The notes below the pieces were generated by a model. That model was not told the DNA's origin and made no database searches. It saw only the letters and a program-made list of their open reading frames with translations. Positions 9,027 to 16,980 of a stretch of 55,611 nucleotides of DNA are shown here, piece by piece. The DNA comes from Thioglobus_B sp964558405 (GTDB lineage: Bacteria; Pseudomonadota; Gammaproteobacteria; PS1; Pseudothioglobaceae), in NCBI GenBank assembly GCA_964558405.1, contig CAZLDG010000004.1:1-55611 (forward strand), written 5' to 3'. The position numbers and the translations under genes were made by a program. The first letter of the stretch is position 1. The number at the start of each line of letters is the position of its first letter.

Positions 9027-9670
9027 GTCTCTTCCTTTGTATATTTAGAAATCAAAATCACTGTTAGTACAATCAAAGCAAAGGTCAAACCCAGGGTGCC
9101 AAATAGTTTGAAGTTAACCCAAGATTCTTCACTTTGCTGCGCTGCCAAACACAATTCTTGCACTTGGCTAGCGGCACAATTTAACTCAGTAAGCTCTATT
9201 TTAGGATCAATCTCTGTTGCGGAAAAAAATAAATCCCTCGCGCTAAGTGCAAGATTTACATAATAAGCATTCACCAAGGCAATACCAACAAAACCCAGAC
9301 CCCAAATCCAAGTCAATTGCTGCCATACCGCACTTGGCAAATCCAACTCTTTGCCGAGCATGCGCTGCATCAAAGTCTTCTGACCAATCCACAGGCTAAA
9401 GATTAGTGCTAAAGCAAATACCACGTACAACACACTAACCTTCCACATAATAAAGGCCGGATCACTAATGGCCACGGTGATACCACCAAACACCACCAAT
9501 AGTCCAAAGGTAATAAGATGGGCTTTTTCAAACTTGCCCGTTTGATAGCGAGTGATGGCCATTTGCACTGCAGTGGCAGCAATCATAGCGTAGATCGCCA
9601 TATACAGTCCATAAGTCTTATAGACGATAAAAAATAGTGCAATTGGGAAAAAATCAATTAAAAACTTCAT
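9023..9670 (-). CDS. yciB: YciB/IspA-type inner-membrane protein (septation protein A family)
   Basis: Polytopic inner-membrane protein linked to envelope integrity and septation in enterics. The 215-aa form starts MKFLIDFFPIALFFIVYKTYGLY, the family N-terminus. That ATG sits in an ATGA overlap with the upstream stop, so I preferred it to the six-residue longer form. About five hydrophobic segments are visible. An extra polar loop of ~35 residues near residues 145-180 (ELTELNCAASQVQELC) makes it slightly longer than the typical 180-aa protein. Confidence 0.85.
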   Translation of the reverse strand: MKFLIDFFPIALFFIVYKTYGLYMAIYAMIAATAVQMAITRYQTGKFEKAHLITFGLLVVFGGITVAISDPAFIMWKVSVLYVVFALALIFSLWIGQKTLMQRMLGKELDLPSAVWQQLTWIWGLGFVGIALVNAYYVNLALSARDLFFSATEIDPKIELTELNCAASQVQELCLAAQQSEESWVNFKLFGTLGLTFALIVLTVILISKYTKEET

Positions 9671-9879
9671 AGACAATCCTTGGAGCAATAAACCTTACCG
9701 TTATGAATAATGGCTTCATTTTCAGGGATATGGGTTGCACAAGTGCTACACGATAACATCTTATGTGCTGAAGGCTGATTTTTGATATTGGAAGGTGCGC
9801 GTCTGAGCTTTTTAAACAGCACAAACCCTAGCCAAATCAATAGTGCTAATATTAGCAGTTTCACAATCCCCATGGCCAA
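9667..9879 (-). CDS. PP0621-family small membrane-anchored zinc-finger-like protein
   Basis: 70 aa. One N-terminal transmembrane helix (about residues 5-22) is followed by a basic patch (KKLRRA) and a small Cys-rich C-terminal module with CSTCATHIP and CSKDC. This is the arrangement of the PP0621 family, often encoded beside envelope genes; function unknown. It overlaps yciB by the ATGA arrangement and is probably first in the operon running to the RNB ribonuclease. Confidence 0.75.
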   Translation of the reverse strand: MAMGIVKLLILALLIWLGFVLFKKLRRAPSNIKNQPSAHKMLSCSTCATHIPENEAIIHNGKVYCSKDCL

Positions 9880-9921
9880 CTCAACTCAAGTAAAAACCTA
9901 GATTTTACCTACGCTTATGGG

Positions 9922-9927
9922 TATAAT
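9922..9927 (+). promoter_or_regulatory. -10 element for tRNA-Leu
   Basis: A consensus TATAAT lies 40 bp upstream of the mature tRNA 5' end. The -35 region is poorly conserved. The same 88-bp gap separates the tRNA from the divergent PP0621-family gene. Confidence 0.5.
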
Positions 9928-9967
9928 TTGGCGTTTTTATCGTGTCTACACACAGTTTTCATATTCT

Positions 9968-10056
9968 GCCCGGGTGGTGAAATTGGTAGACACACAGGAC
10001 TTAAAATCCTGCGAGGGTTAAACCTCGTGCCGGTTCGATCCCGGCCCCGGGCACCA
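9968..10056 (+). tRNA. tRNA-Leu (anticodon TAA), integration site of the downstream island
   Basis: Acceptor arms GCCCGGG/CCCGGGC pair perfectly (9968-9974 with 10046-10052), with discriminator A and an encoded CCA at 10054-10056. The anticodon stem CAGGA/TCCTG encloses loop CTTAAAA, giving anticodon TAA. A long class II variable arm (GCGAGGGTTAAACCTCGT) and the T-loop TTCGATC are present. The 3' end is repeated at 22726-22749, so the gene is the bacterial attachment site and stays intact after integration. Confidence 0.97.
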
Positions 10057-10058
10057 TA
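10034..10058 (+). repeat. attL: tRNA-Leu 3' end, integrase-proximal copy
   Basis: 25 bp from the T-loop to two bases past CCA match 22726-22749 with one substitution and one single-base gap (CCCCGGGCACC here, CCCCGGCACC there). The integrase gene starts about 165 bp downstream. Confidence 0.9.
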
Positions 10059-10063
10059 TCCAC

Positions 10064-10145
10064 TTATCATAACTTATCATAACCTCTCAAATTCCTTTTG
10101 CAATAAGGTTTTTAAGCATAATTACCTTCTCATAAGTTATCATAA
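10064..10145. repeat. Three TTATCATAA repeats beside attL
   Basis: TTATCATAA occurs at 10064-10072, 10074-10082 and 10137-10145, the first two in tandem with 10-bp periodicity. Helical phasing next to attL is what integrase arm sites or excisionase (AlpA-type) sites look like. Function is inferred from position only. Confidence 0.5.
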
Positions 10146-10166
10146 AATATCACCAAATATCACACA

Positions 10167-10193
10167 AAAGTGAGTAGAATTGTGAGTAGAGAA
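10167..10193. repeat. GTGAGTAGAA direct-repeat pair near attL
   Basis: Tandem copies of GTGAGTAGA spaced 11 bp apart lie between attL and the integrase. A nearly identical pair occurs just inside attR (22648-22675), and a related pair (GTGAGTAAA/GTGGGTACC) at 21922-21946. Probably integrase arm-type binding sites. Confidence 0.6.
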
Positions 10194-10224
10194 TTTATAA
10201 CCTAAATCACAGGTAAATATCTGC

Positions 10225-11421
10225 ATGCTAACTGATACAAAAATCAAAAATTCTAAACCTAAAGATAAGTTATACAGGATGGCTGATAGTAATGGTTTAG
10301 CAATTGAAATTACACCATCAGGAATCAAGCATTGGCGCTATCGGTATCGGTTCAACGGCAAGGCCTCCATGATCTCTTTGGGTAAATATCCAAAAGTTGG
10401 TCTAAAAGATGCACGCTATCGACGAGACGAGCAAAGAGAATTGTTAGAACGCGGCATAAATCCTAGCGAGTATCGATCTCAAAAAACCTCTCAAGAAAAA
10501 ATAGAGAAAGAGAAACAAATGCCTTTTAGAGAGATGTTCTATAAATGGTTTGACCAAAACAATACAAGCTGGAGCGAGAAGCATGCGAACAAAGTAATGA
10601 ATCAATGTAAGCGACACTTGCTTAGCCATATTGGTGATATGCCTATTGACAGCATTACACCACAAGACATCTTGTGGGCATTTAAAAAAATTGAGGAGCT
10701 TAATATCATTGAAACACTTGAAAAGGTAAGGGGCTATACTCGAAGAGTCTTCAAGTATGGTGTTGGCTTAGGCATTTTGTCAGTCGACCCAACTAGAGAT
10801 TTGCCGGATGACATCTTCAGGAAAAAGCAAGTAAAGAATTTTGCACATATTACAGACCCGCAAGAAATTGGAGAATTACTTAGAACTATTGACAAATTTG
10901 AAGGGAGCTTTCAGATAAGTACCGCACTTAAAATGGCACCACATGTATTTTTAAGGCCGTCAGAGTTAACAGGCCTAAAGTGGGACGAGGTGGATTTTGG
11001 CACTAAACAGATCAAAATTCCAAAAGAGCGCATGAAGATGTCTGTCGATCATATTGTTCCATTATCATCGCAAGTATTAGCCATGCTAAAACAAACATAT
11101 CGAGTTAATGGCGACGGTGCTTTTGTATTCCCGAGCATCACAAACCCAAACAAAAGCATATCGCCAGAGAGCTTGAGAGCTGGTTTGAGAAGGCTTGGCA
11201 TTGATAAAGACACACTTACTACGCACGGCCTCAGACATATGGCCAGCACCCAACTACATGAACAAGGGTTCAAAAGTGATGTAATTGAAAGGCAATTGTC
11301 ACACGGAGAAAGAAACAAAGTTAAGGCTGTTTATAACCATGCTGAATATTTAGACGAGCGCCGAGATATGATGAATAAATGGAGCGACTACCTGGACAAT
11401 TTGAGGGATCAAAATGCCTAA
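10225..11421 (+). CDS. P4-type tyrosine site-specific integrase
   Basis: Integrates and excises the island at tRNA-Leu. The 398-aa protein starts MLTDTKIKNSKPKDKLYRM with the N-terminal DUF4102-type arm-binding domain. A SAM-like core-binding domain and the catalytic domain follow: box I Arg in LRPSELTGLKW, then HGLRHMAST (H-x-x-R), the SHGE histidine box and the nucleophile Tyr in AVYNHAEYLDERR. All catalytic positions look intact. It sits 168 bp from the tRNA and overlaps the next gene by 8 bp. Confidence 0.95.
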   Translation: MLTDTKIKNSKPKDKLYRMADSNGLAIEITPSGIKHWRYRYRFNGKASMISLGKYPKVGLKDARYRRDEQRELLERGINPSEYRSQKTSQEKIEKEKQMPFREMFYKWFDQNNTSWSEKHANKVMNQCKRHLLSHIGDMPIDSITPQDILWAFKKIEELNIIETLEKVRGYTRRVFKYGVGLGILSVDPTRDLPDDIFRKKQVKNFAHITDPQEIGELLRTIDKFEGSFQISTALKMAPHVFLRPSELTGLKWDEVDFGTKQIKIPKERMKMSVDHIVPLSSQVLAMLKQTYRVNGDGAFVFPSITNPNKSISPESLRAGLRRLGIDKDTLTTHGLRHMASTQLHEQGFKSDVIERQLSHGERNKVKAVYNHAEYLDERRDMMNKWSDYLDNLRDQNA

Positions 11422-12238
11422 TAAAGACTATAGTTATTACTTAAAAATGTGGAATATATATGTTGACTACACATACAATTCAAATGACTTCAGCACCTCC
11501 CCTAAAAATGGCCTAGAAAGTGTACTTGGGTTTATTACTACAAACCGCTACGACGACAATCTAAGCGACAATCTTATTAATGAGTTGACCGATCAAGAGT
11601 TTATCAATAGGTTCCTGTCTCCAAATAATGTAAGTGCCAAACCTATCAACACCAACAATTGGTTTATTGAAAACAACGATAGTTATACCCTCAATATGCA
11701 GGAATGTATTGAATCCATAACACAATGGCAAATGATGCACGATGATCTTAAAGATCCTCAACCGCTTGCTATAAGTCTGGATTTAATCGCGGTTGCGTTG
11801 GATCACAATACGCGTATCAACAGGAAGGCATTCCTCTATTGGAAGTGCAAGCTAAACAGCAAACTACACAACTCTGAAACTATTAGATCTTTTGATAACT
11901 ACTCTCCAAAATCAACAAACAAAGCAACAGTTGCGACAGAAAAGAGGTTGGATGCAATCAAGGAATCCATGTTGGAGTTTTTAGAAAGCAGACTATCAAA
12001 GAGTCAAATTAACATCTCTACTCTACAGAAGCAGTTAGTCCCCATACTGGAAGCAAAAGGTTGGATATTTGAAGAAAGAGGTATAGATGCTCATGAAAGT
12101 GTGGCAAAAGATAAACGTCATCTTGCAATAAGCACATTGAGAGACGACCTGTACGCAATACTGAAAACAGATTGGTGGGAAGGGCAAAATGACCACATCA
12201 GAAAACAAGTAAGCTACAAACCTAGTAAGAAAAAATAA
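11414..12238 (+). CDS. Hypothetical protein co-transcribed with the integrase
   Basis: 274 aa, not recognised. The ATG lies within the last codons of the integrase gene (8-bp overlap), so it is translationally coupled. It is soluble-looking, rich in Asn, Asp and Lys, with no signal peptide or membrane segment. The C-terminal half (about residues 175-265) is charged and predicted helical, with a Trp pair in KTDWWEGQ. Coupling to the integrase suggests an integration or excision accessory or a regulator, but nothing in the sequence shows this. Confidence 0.75.
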   Translation: MPNKDYSYYLKMWNIYVDYTYNSNDFSTSPKNGLESVLGFITTNRYDDNLSDNLINELTDQEFINRFLSPNNVSAKPINTNNWFIENNDSYTLNMQECIESITQWQMMHDDLKDPQPLAISLDLIAVALDHNTRINRKAFLYWKCKLNSKLHNSETIRSFDNYSPKSTNKATVATEKRLDAIKESMLEFLESRLSKSQINISTLQKQLVPILEAKGWIFEERGIDAHESVAKDKRHLAISTLRDDLYAILKTDWWEGQNDHIRKQVSYKPSKKK

Positions 12239-12242
12239 AAAC

Positions 12243-12413
12243 TTTCGGTCAATCCGAAAATACCTCAAAACACTTACCAGTTCTTAAGTTTGGCAACTTT
12301 TTTCGATTCCTTTCAGAAAAGAGCCAAAGGACGTCATAACCCCCTACCTAAAAATCCTTTTATTGATATTTAATGCTATCTTTCGGTCGAGTGTCTAAAA
12401 ACTCTACCGAAAG
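12243..12413. promoter_or_regulatory. Paired TTTCGGT/ACCGAAA inverted repeats upstream of the alpA-like gene
   Basis: Two hairpin-forming sites share the same half-site. TTTCGG/CCGAAA with a 5-nt loop lies at 12243-12259. CTTTCGGT-GAGT/ACTC-ACCGAAAG, a 12-bp stem with one mismatch and an 8-nt loop, lies at 12380-12413. Neither is followed by a T-run. They occupy the 255-bp gap ahead of the AlpA-like gene and may be operators for a dimeric regulator or part of the island's replication origin. Confidence 0.55.
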
Positions 12414-12493
12414 ACAAATAAGAGTCAGCAGATTATCTTTTCAACATGTCAGAAATAAACTGGCATGTTTTTCAACATCATAGGAGAAGATCA

Positions 12494-12682
12494 ATGTGTG
12501 CAAAAATCATCAAGGTTCAAGACGTCGCTAATAGGACATCTTTGAGTATTCCAACAATATACAGACTGTCATCCCAGGGAAAATTCCCCGACAAAATCAA
12601 AATAGGGAGTAAGGCTGTCGGATGGCTGGAAAGTGACATTGAAGAATACATTATGCAGCGCCATTCTAAGTGGCAACAGTAG
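12494..12682 (+). CDS. AlpA-like helix-turn-helix regulator/excisionase
   Basis: 62 aa, MerR-like winged-helix HTH_17 type: KVQDVANRTSLSIPTIYRLSSQGKFP followed by VGWLESDIEEYI. The AlpA family in P4-like islands controls integrase expression and excision. I chose the ATG at 12494 because AGGAG lies 7 bp ahead; a 16-residue N-terminal extension from 12446 is possible but not family-like. A gap of 133 bp precedes the Gp2-like replication gene. Confidence 0.88.
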   Translation: MCAKIIKVQDVANRTSLSIPTIYRLSSQGKFPDKIKIGSKAVGWLESDIEEYIMQRHSKWQQ

Positions 12683-12815
12683 TCCGGTTTTAACACCACG
12701 GTATTTGCTCTAGATATTGGACTAATCCCAATAACCAAGGGCATAAACCACTATCAAAAAAATATAACTAGAAATGGTATTTATTAATTTCTAAACTAAC
12801 ACAGGGATAAACAAA

Positions 12816-13394
12816 ATGAAAACAACAAGAAACAGAAAAAGAATCATTAAAGATGGATGGATCAATTACAAAGGCGAATCATTAGAGATTTGTAATGCAC
12901 AGCAATATGGCGTATACGAAGACATGATTTATAAATTTATAGAGCAGCTAGATAAAGCATATTCAATACACAAAAGACTGCTAGTTTCCCGCCTAGACTA
13001 CAAAATCAATCTTTACACAGAAAATAACAAAATCTTTTCCAACTATATGAAAAATATAATTCAGTGGCTAAGAAGAGAATATGGGATTACGCATGTTGGC
13101 TATATGTGGGTGAGGGAACAAGAGAAGTCTAAGAAGCAACATTATCATCTTGCGCTGATATTAGACGGGAATAAGATTCAGAATCCAAAAAGACTCAATC
13201 AAATTCTTAAGGAAAAGTGGCTTCCTAGGGGTGGTATGTTTGTTCCGGAAAATTGCTACTATTACATAGATAATGGCAATCATAAAGAGCAGAGAGCAGG
13301 GGCTGTTTACAGAGCGTCCTACCTTGCCAAATCTAGAGGAAAGGGGTTTAGACCTGCACAAACAAAAGACTACTCATGTAGTAGGCTAAAGTAG
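12816..13394 (+). CDS. Inovirus Gp2 / YagK-YfjJ-like replication initiator (HUH type)
   Basis: 192 aa. It resembles the inovirus Gp2/YfjJ C-terminal family found in P4-like islands and filamentous phages: RLDYKINLYTENN, WVREQEKSKKQHYHLALILDG, KRLNQILKEKW and YRASYLAKSRGKG. The HYH at residues 109-111 is the HUH metal-binding motif, and Tyr residues near 165-169 could be the nicking nucleophile. A role in rolling-circle replication or nicking of the excised island is inferred from the family. A clear ATG follows AGGGATAAACAAA. Confidence 0.82.
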   Translation: MKTTRNRKRIIKDGWINYKGESLEICNAQQYGVYEDMIYKFIEQLDKAYSIHKRLLVSRLDYKINLYTENNKIFSNYMKNIIQWLRREYGITHVGYMWVREQEKSKKQHYHLALILDGNKIQNPKRLNQILKEKWLPRGGMFVPENCYYYIDNGNHKEQRAGAVYRASYLAKSRGKGFRPAQTKDYSCSRLK

Positions 13395-13420
13395 TAAAAA
13401 ATAGTGGCTGATCATTGCAA

Positions 13421-13612
13421 TCAAGGGAACTTGGTAAGATTATGCTTTTTCATATAGGCCTGTACTGTGGGAGTTTTTTCAAGATCTTTGTAAAACTTCT
13501 TCAGTCCAGTCTCTGTATTTGGATATGGCTCCTCTTCGCCAGCCTCTCTGGCCAATCTGTTTTCTCTTTCCATTACAAACTTAGTTACAACCATCTTATC
13601 ATTAACTGCCAT
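13421..13612 (-). CDS. Small charged protein, third gene of an unknown operon
   Basis: 63 aa, not recognised: MAVNDKMVVTKFVMERENRL, then an acidic stretch (EAGEEEPYPNTE) and a Lys-rich end. The ATG directly follows the TAA of the upstream gene, and the 3' end of that gene supplies a strong GAAGGAG ribosome-binding site. That arrangement is the main evidence that it is real and co-translated. Confidence 0.6.
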   Translation of the reverse strand: MAVNDKMVVTKFVMERENRLAREAGEEEPYPNTETGLKKFYKDLEKTPTVQAYMKKHNLTKFP

Positions 13613-14050
13613 TTACTCCTTCTCCTTTAATTCTTTGTACTTATTGGTCAATTCTCTATACAGTCCTTTTATTCGAATTATTTCCTTCTCCGGCGATCCA
13701 GACTGCCTTAGCAGGTTTAAATCAATAGCTTTAAATTTTGTGTGTAATAACACTATTTCTAAAAAAGGCTTGTGTACTGCAATCAGGTCCGCACTCAAAC
13801 AAATCTCAAGCAACTCGACCTGCTCTTTAATCTTAAATGCATATGGAAACTCTCCGATCAAGGTATCGTATTTAGTGATTTTTCTATTCACTACCCAATC
13901 GCCATCTAACGGGGATTTTCCATGAGAAATTTCCAACAAGCCATAGCGAAAATGAGTATGGCCACAAGTGCCGCAATAAAGCTTTGAACACCAGTTTTCC
14001 TTAATAGCTAATTCGCACAACTGTTCGAACAAGTTTGTTTTAAAGGCCAT
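13613..14050 (-). CDS. Hypothetical protein with N-terminal Cys-rich motif
   Basis: 145 aa, unknown. Cys at 12, 21, 26 and 29, including CGTCGHTHF, suggests a small zinc-binding knuckle near the N-terminus. The rest is soluble, ending in a Lys/Glu-rich coiled-coil-like helix (RIKGLYRELTNKYKELKEKE). The start overlaps the upstream stop by one base. Middle gene of a three-gene operon divergent from an XRE regulator. Confidence 0.7.
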   Translation of the reverse strand: MAFKTNLFEQLCELAIKENWCSKLYCGTCGHTHFRYGLLEISHGKSPLDGDWVVNRKITKYDTLIGEFPYAFKIKEQVELLEICLSADLIAVHKPFLEIVLLHTKFKAIDLNLLRQSGSPEKEIIRIKGLYRELTNKYKELKEKE

Positions 14051-14364
14051 TATCTTGCAACCATGCCAGCAATAAACTCAGTAAACTCGACTGCCAGATC
14101 AATCGCTAACCACACCCAAAGAAAAAGACCAATAGTAAGCAAAAGTCCTATCAGTTTGTTTAGGTAGTAGTTAATATGCTGCAGGTAGCTATCCACATAA
14201 AAAATTGCTGCAACATATAAGAAAGACAAGAACACATATGGTGCAGTGTGCCATTCAGGATCAGGATTTGGTGCAAACATGTAGTTAAAAGTACTGCCAA
14301 ACAAAAACACCAATGAAAAAAAGAATCCGAATCTAATAACTTGAATTGCCGTTATATCTTTCAT
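14050..14364 (-). CDS. Small three-helix membrane protein, first gene of an unknown operon
   Basis: 104 aa with three hydrophobic segments at about residues 10-28, 41-58 and 71-92. The short loops suggest an inner-membrane protein with no large soluble domain. It is the first gene of the operon and starts 66 bp from the divergent XRE-type regulator. A membrane protein joined to small soluble proteins under an XRE regulator is a pattern seen in defence and toxin modules; that is context only. Confidence 0.72.
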   Translation of the reverse strand: MKDITAIQVIRFGFFFSLVFLFGSTFNYMFAPNPDPEWHTAPYVFLSFLYVAAIFYVDSYLQHINYYLNKLIGLLLTIGLFLWVWLAIDLAVEFTEFIAGMVAR

Positions 14365-14430
14365 GAATCGATAAATAATTGGTACTATATCCCGTGGTTA
14401 TATATTCATTATAAACCTATCATTTTTTGT

Positions 14431-14676
14431 ATGGCTAGACCATGCAAAAATAACTCTCAACATCCTGAACTTCTTAGTTTTGGGGAGGCTATCAGAACCA
14501 TCAGATTGGACAAAGGCCTCTCTCAAGAAAAACTTGCTGAATTGACGGGTGTTGATCGCTCCTATATGGGAGGCATTGAGAGGGGTGAACACAATGTATC
14601 ACTGATTAACATCAAACGCATATCTAATGCGTTGAATCTGCCTATATCTAACATATTCCAACAAGCCAAACTATAG
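14431..14676 (+). CDS. XRE-family helix-turn-helix regulator
   Basis: 81 aa: an N-terminal tail MARPCKNNSQHPELLSFGEA, then a complete HTH_3 domain (IRTIRLDKGLSQEKLAELTG, then DRSYMGGIERGEHNVSL). The ATG at 14431 gives a family-sized protein; the 30-residue in-frame extension upstream is Tyr/Trp-rich and unlike the family. It is divergent from the 14364 operon and next to the AriAB pair, so it could control either. Confidence 0.88.
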   Translation: MARPCKNNSQHPELLSFGEAIRTIRLDKGLSQEKLAELTGVDRSYMGGIERGEHNVSLINIKRISNALNLPISNIFQQAKL

Positions 14677-14706
14677 TGCTTGTTTGATTTTTCTACTGTA
14701 AATACT

Positions 14707-15579
14707 CTACAACTCAATTCGAGAGAACTCAGTCCTATAGTGTTGATCTAAGTATGGCAGTTCTCCATCTTTCAGCAGCCCTCCAAATTGTGCAATGATA
14801 AAGCTTGATATGGCTGACTTCTGCAGTGTATCGTTTTTTTCTAAAAGGTGTTTTAAAATTTGGTAGCCCAATTCAGAGAATAAGTGCCCAAAGCAATCTT
14901 GCAGGACTGATACCTCGAACTTATAGTTATCTGCATATTCTCCGACACTAGACATTTCCTCATCTATGATTGTTTGATCTATTGACGGAATATTATTGTT
15001 ATTGCCTATATATTTTCTATAATTACCATGATCAAAGAAAGAGGGCTTTCCCTGACTTAATAACATTGCATCTATATAGACTGCTTTCTCAAGTTTCAAA
15101 GAACATTCATCATAATATTCATCAATAATATGGTTTGCCTCTATTAGTTGTGTTCTGCATGTTGTTGAAAGAGATTTTAAAACTTCTTTCACGGATTCCT
15201 TATTCCAGGCATCATTCTCCCAGCTATACCCACATGTATATAAAATATTTTTGGATTTCTTAAGTCGTTCAGTGATATTGTCAAAATCCCTATCCATAGC
15301 GAGAATAGTATTTTCAATTTCCCCACTTTCAACATCAGGAATCATATTCTCTATATTTCTCTTTGAACCGATAGAACGAAATTCAAACTTTATTTCTTTT
15401 GGGAAATAAACATCAAAAAGAGTTTGCCAATATCCTATATCCTCTGTCGACGAATGGTAGTTTCCCTCTTGTACATTGTCATACTTTAACTTTTTCCCCC
15501 CTTCCAGGTAAACAATGACATGAAGCCCGAACAATAAAGGTTTATTGGATATGCCCGAATTAGTCCTATGGAAGCCCAT
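14707..15579 (-). CDS. ariB: PARIS effector AriB (DUF4435, Toprim-like nuclease)
   Basis: 290 aa. DUF4435/OLD-type Toprim features: VIVYLEGG with acidic Glu26 at the N-terminus, AMDRDFD (Asp96 and Asp98), and YSWENDAW (119-126). In PARIS, AriB is held by AriA and released on sensing phage anti-restriction proteins such as Ocr, then acts as a toxic nuclease on host tRNA. That mechanism is established for E. coli PARIS, not shown here. The start overlaps the ariA stop by one base (TAATG). The C-terminal half is predicted helical, as expected. Confidence 0.85.
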   Translation of the reverse strand: MGFHRTNSGISNKPLLFGLHVIVYLEGGKKLKYDNVQEGNYHSSTEDIGYWQTLFDVYFPKEIKFEFRSIGSKRNIENMIPDVESGEIENTILAMDRDFDNITERLKKSKNILYTCGYSWENDAWNKESVKEVLKSLSTTCRTQLIEANHIIDEYYDECSLKLEKAVYIDAMLLSQGKPSFFDHGNYRKYIGNNNNIPSIDQTIIDEEMSSVGEYADNYKFEVSVLQDCFGHLFSELGYQILKHLLEKNDTLQKSAISSFIIAQFGGLLKDGELPYLDQHYRTEFSRIEL

Positions 15580-16865
15580 TAAACCTTATCATTCATATTA
15601 AAGATTTTGTCTGAATATGTACTAACAACATCTGGAGAATGTGTGGCACATATGATCTGCATATTAGGGTTAAGCTGAAGCAAATTACTAATTAAACTTT
15701 CCTGCCATGCCATATGTAAGGATAGTTCTGGCTCATCGGCGATGTATATACACGGTCTCTTTTCATGTAGTAGTGCTTCACCAAGTATAATGATGAGCTG
15801 CTTCTCTCCAGATGACAAATCCTTCACATTCAATAGCTTTTCTGAATCAGTAACAGCTGCGATTTCATTCCTGTCATTTATGTAAACTCGCTTCCTTTGA
15901 AAAAGGCCGCTAAGCATGTCAGAAAACACACTTTTAGGACTCAAAACCTCTTCTTGCTCCTGTGACAGTTCGTCCCATTCCTCAATGATATGTCGCCCTT
16001 GATAAAGGTTGTTTAGCGCAAAAATATCATCCAACGAAAGAGAGTTGTCGTTGCTTTCAATCTTGTTAAGTACATGTTTAGTCTTGGCAAGATAGTTGTC
16101 GATCTTACTTTCAGTATCTCTTTTTTTTATCCCTAGCTGATCAAAAAGATCTATTAGAGCCCTTCTCTCCTCTTCCGGCTCAAAAGACCTCATATGCTTA
16201 ACAATAGTGTCTGAGTTCTTAAAGTTTAGCAGGTGTAAGACTATATTTCTCTTAAAATTATCAACCTTGTCAGATGATTGAGATGACAAAACAGAAAAAT
16301 ACTTGGCCAAACTATTGCTCAACTCCTCCAGCTTCTGATCTACAGACGACTCATAACTATTTTCGTGATAGTTCTTCGTAAGAGGTGACCTGTGAATAGA
16401 AAGCCAACTTACATCAACAATAGACTTCAATGCTGTTAAAACATCGTAGTGAGATGCTGTTAATCGGCCATCAATCAAAGAACGCCGACCCCTTGGCATT
16501 CCAGACCTTCTTCTAATTCCCTCTCTAAGGCTGTCAAGCGTATATTCTTGGTACTTTTCAGAGGCCTTAGCTCTTACCTTGTAAATAATCACAGGATAAC
16601 GGTATTCTTCATCATTGCTTTTCTCAACCTCTACGGTTGGCTTTCTACTCCCACCCACTTCGGAGAATTTAATCCTAATTTTATCGAAGGGTAATTTTTC
16701 TAATGCTGAAAAGTCAGCAGAAAGAGAGGCGGCAATCATATTAATTATGGTGGTCTTTCCCGTTCCATTAAAACCAATAAAGAAATTAACATCAGAAAAA
16801 AGACTAATGTCTATCGTTCTATCACCCCAAAATCCAAAAATTTCAATTCTTTCGATCTTATTCAT
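15579..16865 (-). CDS. ariA: PARIS sensor ATPase AriA (ABC-type AAA_15 ATPase)
   Basis: 428 aa. It has Walker A GFNGTGKT (31-38), ABC-type signature LSSGEKQ (350-356), Walker B CIYIADEPELSLH (372-384, Asp377/Glu378) and H-loop THS (His409). A helical insertion with the coiled-coil-like stretch 170-310 lies between. This matches the SMC/ABC-like AriA of PARIS: length, order and the overlapping DUF4435 partner all agree. The alternative is an OLD- or Gabija-like ATPase, but the separate DUF4435 gene argues for PARIS. Confidence 0.85.
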   Translation of the reverse strand: MNKIERIEIFGFWGDRTIDISLFSDVNFFIGFNGTGKTTIINMIAASLSADFSALEKLPFDKIRIKFSEVGGSRKPTVEVEKSNDEEYRYPVIIYKVRAKASEKYQEYTLDSLREGIRRRSGMPRGRRSLIDGRLTASHYDVLTALKSIVDVSWLSIHRSPLTKNYHENSYESSVDQKLEELSNSLAKYFSVLSSQSSDKVDNFKRNIVLHLLNFKNSDTIVKHMRSFEPEEERRALIDLFDQLGIKKRDTESKIDNYLAKTKHVLNKIESNDNSLSLDDIFALNNLYQGRHIIEEWDELSQEQEEVLSPKSVFSDMLSGLFQRKRVYINDRNEIAAVTDSEKLLNVKDLSSGEKQLIIILGEALLHEKRPCIYIADEPELSLHMAWQESLISNLLQLNPNMQIICATHSPDVVSTYSDKIFNMNDKV

Positions 16866-16929
16866 ATTCTTTACCCTATCTTGTTAGATATGTGTGTCCC
16901 ACTTGCTACTATTCTACCGTCATGAAAAA

Positions 16930-16942
16930 GACAAACTTTGTC
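16930..16942. promoter_or_regulatory. Palindrome in the ariA upstream region
   Basis: GACAAACTTTGTC is a perfect 13-bp palindrome 65 bp upstream of the ariA ATG, in the 115-bp gap between ariA and the secreted-protein gene. It may be an operator. Confidence 0.35.
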
Positions 16943-16980
16943 TCATTGCTTGCACCTGCGCCAACTATAAAAACGGTTTT

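Noticed and set aside
13415..13630. Plus-strand 71-aa ORF
   Set aside because: It shadows the minus-strand small genes and has no family character.
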